From an uncultured Verrucomicrobiota bacterium (GTDB taxonomy: Bacteria; Verrucomicrobiota; Verrucomicrobiia; Limisphaerales; JADLHS01): 13,039 nucleotides of DNA. A program made the translations under genes and the position numbers. Shown here piece after piece: positions 6,820 to 13,039 of this stretch (position 1 is the stretch's first letter; each line of letters begins with the position of its first letter). Where the stretch lies: NCBI GenBank assembly GCA_937894935.1, contig CALAYC010000232.1, forward strand, positions 1 through 13,039. Reading direction: 5' to 3'. Below the pieces are notes generated by a model. It saw nothing but the letters and a program-made list of their open reading frames with translations, searched no databases and was not told the DNA's origin.

Positions 6820-8994
6820 TTAATACGGCAAGGGGAATCTCGCGGTCAGTTCGCGCACACGTTGGCGCACCTTGGCGATAGCGTCAAGGTTTTTGATGTC
6901 CATCAGGACTTCGCTGATCATGTCCGCAATGGCGGCCATTTCCGCCTCTTTCATGCCGCGCGTCGTAACCGCCGGGGTGCCGAGACGAATGCCGCTGGCC
7001 TGGAAGGGCGAACGGGTTTCAAAGGGAATCGTGTTTTTGTTGACCGTAATACCAGCTTCGTCGAGCGCGAGCTGACAATCTTTTCCAGTCAATCCTTTCG
7101 CACCGACGTCCACGAGCATGAGGTGGTTGTCCGTGCCGCCGCTGACCAGACGGAAACCATTTCGCTTCATTCCATCGGCGAGCGCCGCGGCGTTTTTGAC
7201 GATCTGCTGCTGATAAGCTTTGAATTCCGGTTGCAAGGCTTCCTGGAAGCACACGGCTTTGGCGGCGATTACGTGCATCAACGGTCCGCCTTGAATGCCG
7301 GGGAACGCCTGCGAATCAATTTCCTTTGCGTACTTTTCTTTGCACAAAATCAAACCGCCGCGCGGGCCGCGAAGCGTTTTATGCGTCGTCGTAGTGACGA
7401 AATCCGCGTGCTCAATCGGGCTGGGATGAATTCCCGCGGCGACCAATCCGGCGATGTGTGCAATGTCGGCCAACAAGTACGCACCGACTTCGCGCGCGAT
7501 TTCGCCCATGCGTTTGAAATCGATGATGCGCGGATAAGCGCTGGCGCCGACGGTGATCATTTTCGGCTTATGTTCGCGTGCCATCTGGGCGAGTTGATCG
7601 TAATCAATCCGCTCGTCTTCCTTGCGAACGCCGTAGTGAACGATCTCAAAAAACTTGCCGGAGAAATTCGCCTTGTTGCCGTGCGTCAAATGTCCGCCGT
7701 GGCTCAGGTCCATCGTGAGCATTTTGTCGCCGGGTTTGAGGAAGGCGAAATATACCGCCATGTTCGCGCCGCTGCCGGAGTGCGGTTGTACATTGGCGTG
7801 TTCGGCGCCGAACAGTTTTTTTGCGCGCGCGATGGCGAGTTCCTCCACCGTATCCACATTTTCACAACCGCCGTACCAGCGCTTCTTGGGATAACCCTCG
7901 GCGTATTTGTTCGTGAGCACGGAGCCTTGCGCTTCCATGACCGCCGGGCTGGTGAAGTTTTCGCTGGCGATGAGTTCGATGTTTTCCTGCTGGCGCAATC
8001 GTTCGTTTTCGATGGCGGCGGCGATTTCAGAGTCAACGCGGTTCAATTTCAGTTCAGGTGACATGGGTTTATCTTCCATCTTCAAGACGCGGCGTTCGTG
8101 GCGACCGCCTTCAAATTCGGTATTGAGAAAGTTATCGAGAATCTGTTTCGCGAGGTCTGGCGAAGTGAATTTTCCGGACAAACACAGGACATTCGCGTCA
8201 TTGTGTTTGCGGGTGAGAACCGCGGATTCCGCATCGTTAACTACCGCCGCGCGCACGCCGGGAACTTTGTTCGCCGTCATGCTCATGCCGATGCCGGTAG
8301 TGCAAACGAGCAGTCCGAATTCCGCTTTTTTCTCCGCAATGCTGTTGGCGACCAATAACGCATAATCCGGGTAATCCACCGATTCTTTTCCGTGCGTGCC
8401 AAAATCGTGAAAGGAAATGCCTCGCGCTTTGAGGTGTTTCTTCAGTTCTTCCTTCAATTCAAATCCACCGTGGTCCGCGCCGATGGCGATATGGGCGGTT
8501 TGACCGGCAGCCACCGCTTTGATGGTGTGACTCGTCTCGCCTTGTTCGATGAAATGGAGCAGCGACGCGATGCCCTGTTCGATTTGATCGCGACAATGCA
8601 AATAGACCTCATACGAGCCGCCGATGGGATCGCTGATATCTTTTTCAAACGGGTCAAGCGTGTCGTCGAACTCGCGCAGCAAAAACGTTTTCTCCGCCGC
8701 GTGGGGATAGAGCAGGGTGATGGTATCCACGTGGCTATGCGTCATGCCGAGGATGTAATCGGCCTGTTTCACCATTTCCGCCGTGAGCATCCGGCTGCGT
8801 TGCTTGGAGATGTCGATGCCGATTTCGCGCATCGCCTGAACGGAATAGGCGCTGGGCGCTTGTCCGTCCACGGCGCCGAGGCCGGCGGAGACGGCGCGAT
8901 AATCACTCCGGCCCTGCGTGGCATGACGAAAGAGCGCCTCGGCCATCGGACTGCGGCAAATGTTCCCCGTGCAAACGAACAAGAAAGTTTTCAT
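6820..8994 (-). CDS. glyA: Trifunctional fusion: low-MW protein phosphatase / RpiB isomerase / serine hydroxymethyltransferase
   Basis: One 724-residue frame without an internal stop encodes three enzymes. Residues 1-150 (8994-8545) are a low-molecular-weight protein phosphatase: VCTGNICRSPMAEA gives the CX5R loop (Cys8, Arg14), and DISDPIGGS gives the acid Asp122. Residues 167-306 (8496-8077) are ribose-5-phosphate isomerase B of the pentose phosphate pathway: IGADHGGFELKEELK, CTTGIGMSMTANK (Cys231), RKHNDANVL (His264) and the terminal EGGRHERRV. Residues 311-724 (8064-6820) are a full 414-residue GlyA, converting serine and tetrahydrofolate to glycine and methylene-tetrahydrofolate: LIASENFTS, PHSGSGAN, DIAHIAGLVAAG and TTTTHKTLRGPRGG with the PLP lysine Lys539. 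The phosphatase-RpiB linker is about 16 residues with no start codon at the RpiB boundary. The RpiB-GlyA linker is only about four residues and contains an RBS and ATG. All three active sites look intact. No Shine-Dalgarno is visible at 8994. Confidence 0.92.
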   Translation of the reverse strand: MKTFLFVCTGNICRSPMAEALFRHATQGRSDYRAVSAGLGAVDGQAPSAYSVQAMREIGIDISKQRSRMLTAEMVKQADYILGMTHSHVDTITLLYPHAAEKTFLLREFDDTLDPFEKDISDPIGGSYEVYLHCRDQIEQGIASLLHFIEQGETSHTIKAVAAGQTAHIAIGADHGGFELKEELKKHLKARGISFHDFGTHGKESVDYPDYALLVANSIAEKKAEFGLLVCTTGIGMSMTANKVPGVRAAVVNDAESAVLTRKHNDANVLCLSGKFTSPDLAKQILDNFLNTEFEGGRHERRVLKMEDKPMSPELKLNRVDSEIAAAIENERLRQQENIELIASENFTSPAVMEAQGSVLTNKYAEGYPKKRWYGGCENVDTVEELAIARAKKLFGAEHANVQPHSGSGANMAVYFAFLKPGDKMLTMDLSHGGHLTHGNKANFSGKFFEIVHYGVRKEDERIDYDQLAQMAREHKPKMITVGASAYPRIIDFKRMGEIAREVGAYLLADIAHIAGLVAAGIHPSPIEHADFVTTTTHKTLRGPRGGLILCKEKYAKEIDSQAFPGIQGGPLMHVIAAKAVCFQEALQPEFKAYQQQIVKNAAALADGMKRNGFRLVSGGTDNHLMLVDVGAKGLTGKDCQLALDEAGITVNKNTIPFETRSPFQASGIRLGTPAVTTRGMKEAEMAAIADMISEVLMDIKNLDAIAKVRQRVRELTARFPLPY
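8062..8077 (-). promoter_or_regulatory. Possible internal ribosome binding site and ATG for stand-alone GlyA
   Basis: On the minus strand GGAAG (8077-8073) is followed, eight bases later, by an in-frame ATG (8064-8062). This ATG is the expected native GlyA start (MSPELK). A separate 414-residue GlyA could therefore be made in addition to the fused chain. Confidence 0.45.
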
Positions 8995-9164
8995 TCGAGC
9001 GACGGAGAGTTTGGGCGCAGAGCGCGAATCGTCAAACTAAAAGACGTCGGTAGCCAGGGTGCTGTACCCAAAAAGTGACGGAAAAGCGCTATTCCTGTCG
9101 CCGCGGAATTACAGAGAATTAACCGCAACGATTGAGGAAATTATTCTCCTGTCGAACTTTTCCG

Positions 9165-9199
9165 AGCACGAGTTTGAAACGGTGTTTTTCGTGCTTTTT
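9165..9199 (+). terminator. Possible attenuator-like hairpin upstream of glgP
   Basis: AGCACGA (9165-9171) and TCGTGCT (9189-9195) pair perfectly over seven bases, with a 17-base loop, and four more T follow directly. The shape is that of a weak intrinsic terminator on the plus strand, about 175 bases before glgP. The large loop makes it uncertain. It would matter only if transcription of glgP starts upstream of it. Confidence 0.25.
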
Positions 9200-9258
9200 G
9201 GTCGGCTTTGACTGCGCGTTGTGCTGTCGATTGTTGATTGGGTCGGTCAAAAGGAGAC

Positions 9259-9363
9259 ATGGCGTTGAGGGCACTTTTGAACGATTGTGGCGGCGAACGG
9301 GATTTTTATTTACGCATGACGCGTTCGGCAACTAAGTTGCAGTGCGTCAGTGCGGTTGAGTGA
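9259..9363 (+). CDS. Possible 34-codon leader ORF overlapping the glgP start region
   Basis: An ATG at 9259 opens 34 codons ending in TGA at 9361-9363. AAGGAG lies at 9251-9256, only two bases before this ATG, but at a good eight-base distance from an in-frame TTG at 9265. The TGA overlaps an in-frame glgP GTG at 9360 as GTGA, the usual sign of translational coupling. The peptide is unremarkable in composition and matches nothing I know. It may be chance; the ribosome binding site and stop-start overlap are the only support. Confidence 0.25.
   Translation: MALRALLNDCGGERDFYLRMTRSATKLQCVSAVE
9317..9349 (+). repeat. Nested hairpin just before glgP
   Basis: TGACGC (9317-9322) pairs with GCGTCA (9344-9349). 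Inside it GCAAC (9328-9332) pairs with GTTGC (9336-9340) around a TAA loop. The structure ends 11-26 bases before the possible glgP start codons, where it could affect ribosome access. Confidence 0.4.
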
Positions 9364-9374
9364 ACTTTTCTTTT

Positions 9375-11561
9375 ATGGCAATGAAACCTACCTCGCAGTC
9401 TGAAATCAACGAACTCGTTACCGGGCTTCGTAAGTTGTCCCGGAATCTCTGGTGGACCTGGGATCAGGAAGCTCAGGAATTATTCGCGGAATTGTCGCCG
9501 CGCAGTTGGCGGAATCTCTATCACAACGCCGTCGCGATTCTGCGGGAGGTTTCCGAATACGAATTGCGCGTGCGCCTGCTGGATCATGATTTCGCGTCGC
9601 ATGTGCGCAACGTGTTGCGCGATTTCGAAGGTTACATCAGCGAAACCAACACGTGGGGGCGCAAGAACGCACCGGCGTTACACAAAAATCCCATTGCGTA
9701 TTTTTCCGCGGAATTCGGTTTTCACGAAACGTTGCCCATCGCCGCCGGCGGTCTGGGAATTCTTGCCGGCGACCACGCGAAATCCGCCAGCGATCTCGAT
9801 ATTGGATTCGTGGGCATCAGTCTGTTTTATCGCGAAGGCTATTTTCAACAGGCTATCGACCACAATAACTGGCAGACGGAGTATTATTCGCGGTTGGATC
9901 CGGAAAACATTCCGGTGGAGCCGGTGGTGGATGATAAAGGGCAACCGGTGGTGGTGAAGGTGCGCATCGCTATGTCCGATGTGAAACTGCTCGCATGGCG
10001 GGTGAATGTCGGGCGCGTGCCGGTTTATCTGTTGGACGCCAATCATCCGGATAACGAGCCGCATTTCCGGGATTTGACGAAACGCGTTTATGGTGGTGAT
10101 TCCACGACGCGTATCATGCAGGAAATTATTCTGGGCGTCGGCGGCGTGCGATTGTTGCGCACACTCGGTATTGCGCCATCCACGTTCCACATGAACGAAG
10201 GTCATGCGGCGTTTCTGACGCTGGAGTTGATTCGTGAGAAGATGGCAACTGGTGCGAAGTTTGCCGCGGCGCTGAATGCCACCAAAGCGGAATGCATTTT
10301 CACGACGCACACGCCGGTGGAAGCGGGGCATGATCGATTTAACGGAGAATTGTTTGCTTACGCCGCGCACAAGTTCAGCGAGCATTTGAAGTTGTCGCAT
10401 GACGAAGTCATGGCGCTGGGCCGCATCAATCCGGAGGACAAACACGAACCGTTCTGCATGACGGTGCTTGCGCTGAAAGTTTCTCGCGCGGCCAATGCGG
10501 TCAGCGAATTGCACGGCGTGGTTAGTCGGGAGATGTGGCAATGTCTGTATCCCGGTACGTCGGTGGAAAAAGTTCCGATTGGCCATATCACGAACGGCGT
10601 CCACGTCGCCGGCTGGATGAAAGGTACGGTGCGGCAATTCTGGCGGCAACGGCTCGCGAATCCAGCACCAGGCAGTGGCGATACTACGCGCTTTTGGAAA
10701 ACCAAAGCGGGTCACGACTGGGCTGCGGAAATTACGTCGCAGGAGTTCTGGCAGAAAATGCTCGACCCGAATTTTATCAGCGACGAAGAACTGTGGGCGT
10801 TGCGTTATCGGCTGCGTCGCGAGTTGATTGAGTTTTCGCGTCGGCGATTGTTGTTGCAGGCGCATCGCGTGACCCAAGAAGATTTCATCGCGTTTGACGC
10901 ATTGTTGAATCCGGATGCATTGACGATCGGTTTTGCGCGACGGTTTGCCACTTACAAACGCGCCCCGCTGATTTTTGAGCAATTCGATAACGTCGTGAAA
11001 CTGACGCGTGATCAGCAGCGTCCGGTGCAATTTATCTTTGCCGGTAAAGCGCATCCGCGCGATGACGCCGGTAAAGCGTTCATTCAAAAAATCATTCACC
11101 TCAGCAAATACAGCGATCTGAAGGGCCATCTCGTGTTCCTGGAAAATTATGACGTGCATGTGGCGCGCATGATGGTTTCGGGCTGCGATATCTGGTTGAA
11201 CAATCCGCGTCGGCCGCTGGAAGCTTCCGGCACGAGCGGCATGAAAGCAGGCTGTCATGGCTGTTTGAATCTGAGCATTCTCGACGGCTGGTGGCGTGAG
11301 GGTTACGACGGCACGAATGGCTTCGCGATTGGCGACGATTCGAATTCGCCTAACGTAGAAGAACAGGATCGTGTCGATAGTGCCAATCTCTACAAGATGC
11401 TCACCGAGAAAGTGATTCCGACGTTCTACGATCGCGATGCCAACGGCATTCCGCGAAAGTGGATTCAAATGATTCGGCGCGCGATGGCGACGTTGGTCGT
11501 GCAATACAGCACGGATCGCATGGTCAAGGAATACACCCGCAAGTATTACCTGACGAAGTGA
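9375..11561 (+). CDS. glgP: Alpha-glucan (glycogen/maltodextrin) phosphorylase
   Basis: This PLP enzyme splits terminal alpha-1,4-glucose units from glycogen or maltodextrin with phosphate, giving glucose-1-phosphate in the cytoplasm. The N-terminal LRKLSRNLWWTWDQEAQELF is the segment found in the short, bacterial/archaeal alpha-glucan phosphorylase branch. The core shows YFSAEFGFHETLPIAAGGLG, FHMNEGHAAF, FTTHTPVEAGHDRF, GHITNGVHVAGW, IGFARRFATYKR, FIFAGKAHPRD, and EASGTSGMKAG with the PLP lysine (Lys629, or 624 from the ATG). DGWWREGYDG follows. Length from the chosen ATG is 728 residues. The start was set at the ATG at 9375; a GTG at 9360 and an ATG at 9381 are also in frame and none has a clear Shine-Dalgarno. 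The GTG gains some support from its overlap with the possible leader ORF. No other glycogen genes are next to it. The region after the lysine reads CHG where relatives usually have xNG. Confidence 0.95.
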   Translation: MAMKPTSQSEINELVTGLRKLSRNLWWTWDQEAQELFAELSPRSWRNLYHNAVAILREVSEYELRVRLLDHDFASHVRNVLRDFEGYISETNTWGRKNAPALHKNPIAYFSAEFGFHETLPIAAGGLGILAGDHAKSASDLDIGFVGISLFYREGYFQQAIDHNNWQTEYYSRLDPENIPVEPVVDDKGQPVVVKVRIAMSDVKLLAWRVNVGRVPVYLLDANHPDNEPHFRDLTKRVYGGDSTTRIMQEIILGVGGVRLLRTLGIAPSTFHMNEGHAAFLTLELIREKMATGAKFAAALNATKAECIFTTHTPVEAGHDRFNGELFAYAAHKFSEHLKLSHDEVMALGRINPEDKHEPFCMTVLALKVSRAANAVSELHGVVSREMWQCLYPGTSVEKVPIGHITNGVHVAGWMKGTVRQFWRQRLANPAPGSGDTTRFWKTKAGHDWAAEITSQEFWQKMLDPNFISDEELWALRYRLRRELIEFSRRRLLLQAHRVTQEDFIAFDALLNPDALTIGFARRFATYKRAPLIFEQFDNVVKLTRDQQRPVQFIFAGKAHPRDDAGKAFIQKIIHLSKYSDLKGHLVFLENYDVHVARMMVSGCDIWLNNPRRPLEASGTSGMKAGCHGCLNLSILDGWWREGYDGTNGFAIGDDSNSPNVEEQDRVDSANLYKMLTEKVIPTFYDRDANGIPRKWIQMIRRAMATLVVQYSTDRMVKEYTRKYYLTK

Positions 11562-11570
11562 CCTTCTGCT

Positions 11571-11641
11571 CTTAATCTACTCGTAATCTTTTCTTAGTCT
11601 CGGTGCCGAGCGCCGAGACTAAGATGGAGAGCAAGATTAAG
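11571..11641. repeat. Long palindrome upstream of rlmN
   Basis: CTTAGTCTCGG (11593-11603) and CCGAGACTAAG (11613-11623) are perfect 11-base complements around a nine-base loop. Farther out, CTTAATCT (11571-11578) and AGATTAAG (11634-11641) extend the symmetry. The left arm also repeats itself as variants of CTTAATCT, TCGTAATCTT and CTTAGTCT. It lies between glgP and rlmN and overlaps two of three possible rlmN starts. It may end the glgP transcript, although no T run follows, or be a dispersed REP-like element. Confidence 0.65.
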
Positions 11642-11647
11642 AAGATC

Positions 11648-12862
11648 ATGCCGACGGACATCAAATCGCTCACGCGCGAAGAACTCGAAGCGCAATTCGC
11701 CGCGTGGGAACAGCCGGTTTATCGCGTCAAGCAATTGATGGATTGGCTGTACGTGCATCGCGTTACCTCATGGGACGCGATGACGAATTTACCCAAAGTT
11801 TTGCGCGAAAAACTCCGGCAGGAATACACGTTGAACACGCTGGAGTTGGTGCGCAAGCAGGGCAGTCGCGACACAACGCAAAAGTTTTTATGGCGACTCG
11901 CGGATCATTCGTTGGTTGAAAGCGTTTTGATTCCGGCAAATCCGTCGTTGTACGGCGAAGCAAGTGATCGTCATACACTGTGCGTTTCCACGCAGGTCGG
12001 CTGCGCGTATGGATGCAAGTTCTGCGCGAGCGGTCTGGACGGCTGGAAACGAAATCTGTTGCCGCACGAAATTGTCGAACAGGTGATGGGCGTCGAGCGT
12101 TGGTGCGTGGCAGAAAATTCCAAATGGCAGGGTGAGAATGGTGCGTTGGAACAAAATGCGCCAATAGCTGACCCAGCAAACTTCGACGTTCAACCGGCGA
12201 CTTCACCGCGCCCGAAAAATCCCGGCAATTCGTTTCCGAACGAACGCGTCGTGGACAATCTCGTCATCATGGGCATGGGCGAGCCGATGGCGAATTACGA
12301 CAATCTGCTCAAAGCGCTGCGGTTACTGAATTCGTCATGGGGCGGACGCATTGGGGCGCGGAAGATTACGGTTTCCACGAGCGGTTTAGCGCCGCAGATT
12401 CGCAAGCTGGCCGATGAGCCGGAGCAATTTTCACTCGCTATTTCGCTGCACGGCGCGACAGATGAAGTACGCGAAAAAATCATGCCGGTGAACCGAAAGT
12501 ATCCGCTCAAGGAACTCACTGCGGCGTTGGATTATTATCAGGCGAAACGCGGTCGAATGATTACGTTCGAATACATTTTGATTGCGGGCATAAACGATGA
12601 TTTGGAGCAAACCAAACCGCTGGCTGCGTTGGCCAAGCGTCTGAACGCGAAAGTGAATTTGATTCCCTACAACAAAGTGGAGGATCTGCCGTGGGCGCGT
12701 CCGGCAGATGACGTTTGCGAACAGTTTCAAAAAGCGCTGAAACAGCAAGGCGTTGTGGCGACGTTGCGGCGAGAGAAAGGACACGACATTGACGCGGCGT
12801 GCGGACAGTTGCGGTTGAAAACCGAACGCGAACTCAGTCGCGCAGGGCAGGTGGTGGCGTAA
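11648..12862 (+). CDS. rlmN: Dual-specificity 23S rRNA (A2503-C2) / tRNA (A37-C2) methyltransferase RlmN
   Basis: RlmN is a radical-SAM enzyme that methylates C2 of A2503 in 23S rRNA and of A37 in some tRNAs, tuning the peptidyl-transferase centre and decoding. The 404 residues contain DIKSLTREELEAQF and YRVKQLMDWLY (N-terminal RNA-binding helices), then TLCVSTQVGCAYGCKFCASG with the 4Fe-4S cysteines Cys119, Cys123 and Cys126. NLVIMGMGEPMANYDN, TVSTSGLAPQIRKL, SLHGATDEVREKIMP and GINDD follow. The two mechanistic cysteines are present: Cys112 (in TLCVS) and methyl-carrying Cys385 (DIDAACGQL). About 45 residues of hydrophilic sequence separate the helix after the cluster from VIMGMGEP, longer than in E. 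coli. The ATG at 11648 was chosen because it begins directly at the family's conserved N-terminus. An ATG at 11624 and a GTG at 11603 are in frame but lie inside the palindrome. Confidence 0.95.
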   Translation: MPTDIKSLTREELEAQFAAWEQPVYRVKQLMDWLYVHRVTSWDAMTNLPKVLREKLRQEYTLNTLELVRKQGSRDTTQKFLWRLADHSLVESVLIPANPSLYGEASDRHTLCVSTQVGCAYGCKFCASGLDGWKRNLLPHEIVEQVMGVERWCVAENSKWQGENGALEQNAPIADPANFDVQPATSPRPKNPGNSFPNERVVDNLVIMGMGEPMANYDNLLKALRLLNSSWGGRIGARKITVSTSGLAPQIRKLADEPEQFSLAISLHGATDEVREKIMPVNRKYPLKELTAALDYYQAKRGRMITFEYILIAGINDDLEQTKPLAALAKRLNAKVNLIPYNKVEDLPWARPADDVCEQFQKALKQQGVVATLRREKGHDIDAACGQLRLKTERELSRAGQVVA

Positions 12863-12903
12863 GATTCATCCTCTTATTAACTTACCAAAGTTTTCTGGCT
12901 GCG

Positions 12904-13039
12904 TCAGCGAAGCGCCGCCCACCACGGCGCAATGATTGATGCGACGAGAACTAATCCGGCGCAGAATTGAAGCGAAGTTGAGGTTTGCCATCGCGTCGGC
13001 ACGAGCAACAGAAGACCGCCGAAAATCAGTCCGGCAACA
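12904..13039 (-). CDS. C-terminal end of a membrane protein (5' part beyond window edge)
   Basis: The minus strand is open from the right edge to a TGA at 12904-12906, giving 45 codons. They encode two hydrophobic stretches, GLIFGGLLLLV and FCAGLVLVASIIAPWWAAL, separated by a short polar loop (PTRWQTSTSLQ). This looks like the last two membrane helices of an integral membrane protein. The fragment is too short to name. It converges on rlmN, with 41 bases between the stops. No clear terminator hairpin is seen in that gap. Confidence 0.6.
   Translation of the reverse strand, partial: VAGLIFGGLLLLVPTRWQTSTSLQFCAGLVLVASIIAPWWAALR

Larger units (their letters stand above)
8995..9374. other. Divergent intergenic region between the glyA fusion and glgP
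   Basis: About 380 bases separate two diverging genes and should hold both promoters, but no convincing -35/-10 pair stands out. The best plus-strand -35 candidate, TTGACT at 9208-9213, lacks a good -10. Two overlapping ORFs of about 70 codons on opposite strands (9119-9331 and 9132-9335) show no recognisable protein features. What can be pointed to is listed separately: a hairpin with a T tail at 9165-9199, a possible leader ORF at 9259-9363 and a nested hairpin at 9317-9349. Confidence 0.6.

Noticed and set aside
6862..8061. Plus-strand ORF of 399 codons opposite glyA
   Set aside because: Antisense shadow of the GlyA part, with no recognisable motif.
8392..9078. Plus-strand ORF of 228 codons opposite the phosphatase/RpiB part
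   Set aside because: Antisense shadow; it lies over two domains with intact active-site motifs on the other strand.
9119..9335. Two overlapping ORFs of about 70 codons on opposite strands in the glgP upstream region
   Set aside because: Neither has a ribosome binding site at its start, and neither product shows any recognisable feature; probably chance frames.
9678..11504. Minus-strand ORF of 608 codons opposite glgP
   Set aside because: Striking in length, but it follows the glgP codon phase. It lacks any domain-like pattern and is rich in His, Arg and Gln. The glgP motifs on the plus strand are complete.
12863..12903. Possible terminator between rlmN and the right-edge gene
   Set aside because: No stem longer than about four base pairs and no T run could be found in this gap.

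Overview
The window looks like chromosomal DNA of a bacterium from the Verrucomicrobiota, perhaps near Pedosphaera/Limisphaerales. This is an inference. It rests on an exported protein with a Thr/Asn-rich Ig-like repeat typical of that group, a Rho with a long proline-rich N-terminal extension, and an M56 peptidase fused to a secretin-like domain. No tRNA, rRNA, CRISPR array, insertion sequence or phage gene was seen.

Layout, left to right. (1) Positions 1-1069, minus strand: 5' part of a secreted Ig-domain protein of unnamed family, running off the left edge. (2) 1187-1921, minus: isoprenyl transferase (UppS), making the lipid carrier for the cell wall. (3) 1922-2079: divergent control region with two dyads resembling BlaI/MecI operators. 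(4) 2080-4973, plus: a BlaI-type repressor and an overlapping BlaR1-type M56 metalloprotease. The protease carries tandem repeats and a secretin-like domain where BlaR1 has its penicillin sensor. (5) A strong hairpin at 5056-5090, then Rho on the minus strand (5120-6673). (6) 6820-8994, minus: one continuous reading frame joining a low-molecular-weight protein phosphatase, ribose-5-phosphate isomerase B and serine hydroxymethyltransferase. (7) 8995-9374: divergent intergenic region with hairpins and a possible leader ORF. (8) 9375-11561, plus: alpha-glucan phosphorylase. (9) A long palindrome at 11571-11641, then RlmN (11648-12862, plus). (10) 12904-13039, minus: the C-terminal end of a membrane protein entering from the right edge.

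Most genes are core housekeeping functions: polyprenyl synthesis, transcription termination, one-carbon and pentose metabolism, glycogen use and rRNA/tRNA methylation. The two unusual items are the phosphatase-RpiB-GlyA fusion and the BlaI/M56-secretin pair. The pair has the layout of a sense-cleave-derepress switch, but its sensor is not a penicillin-binding domain and its repressor lacks the classical Asn-Phe cleavage pair. All functions are assigned by reading motifs and comparing with remembered family sequences; no database search was run.
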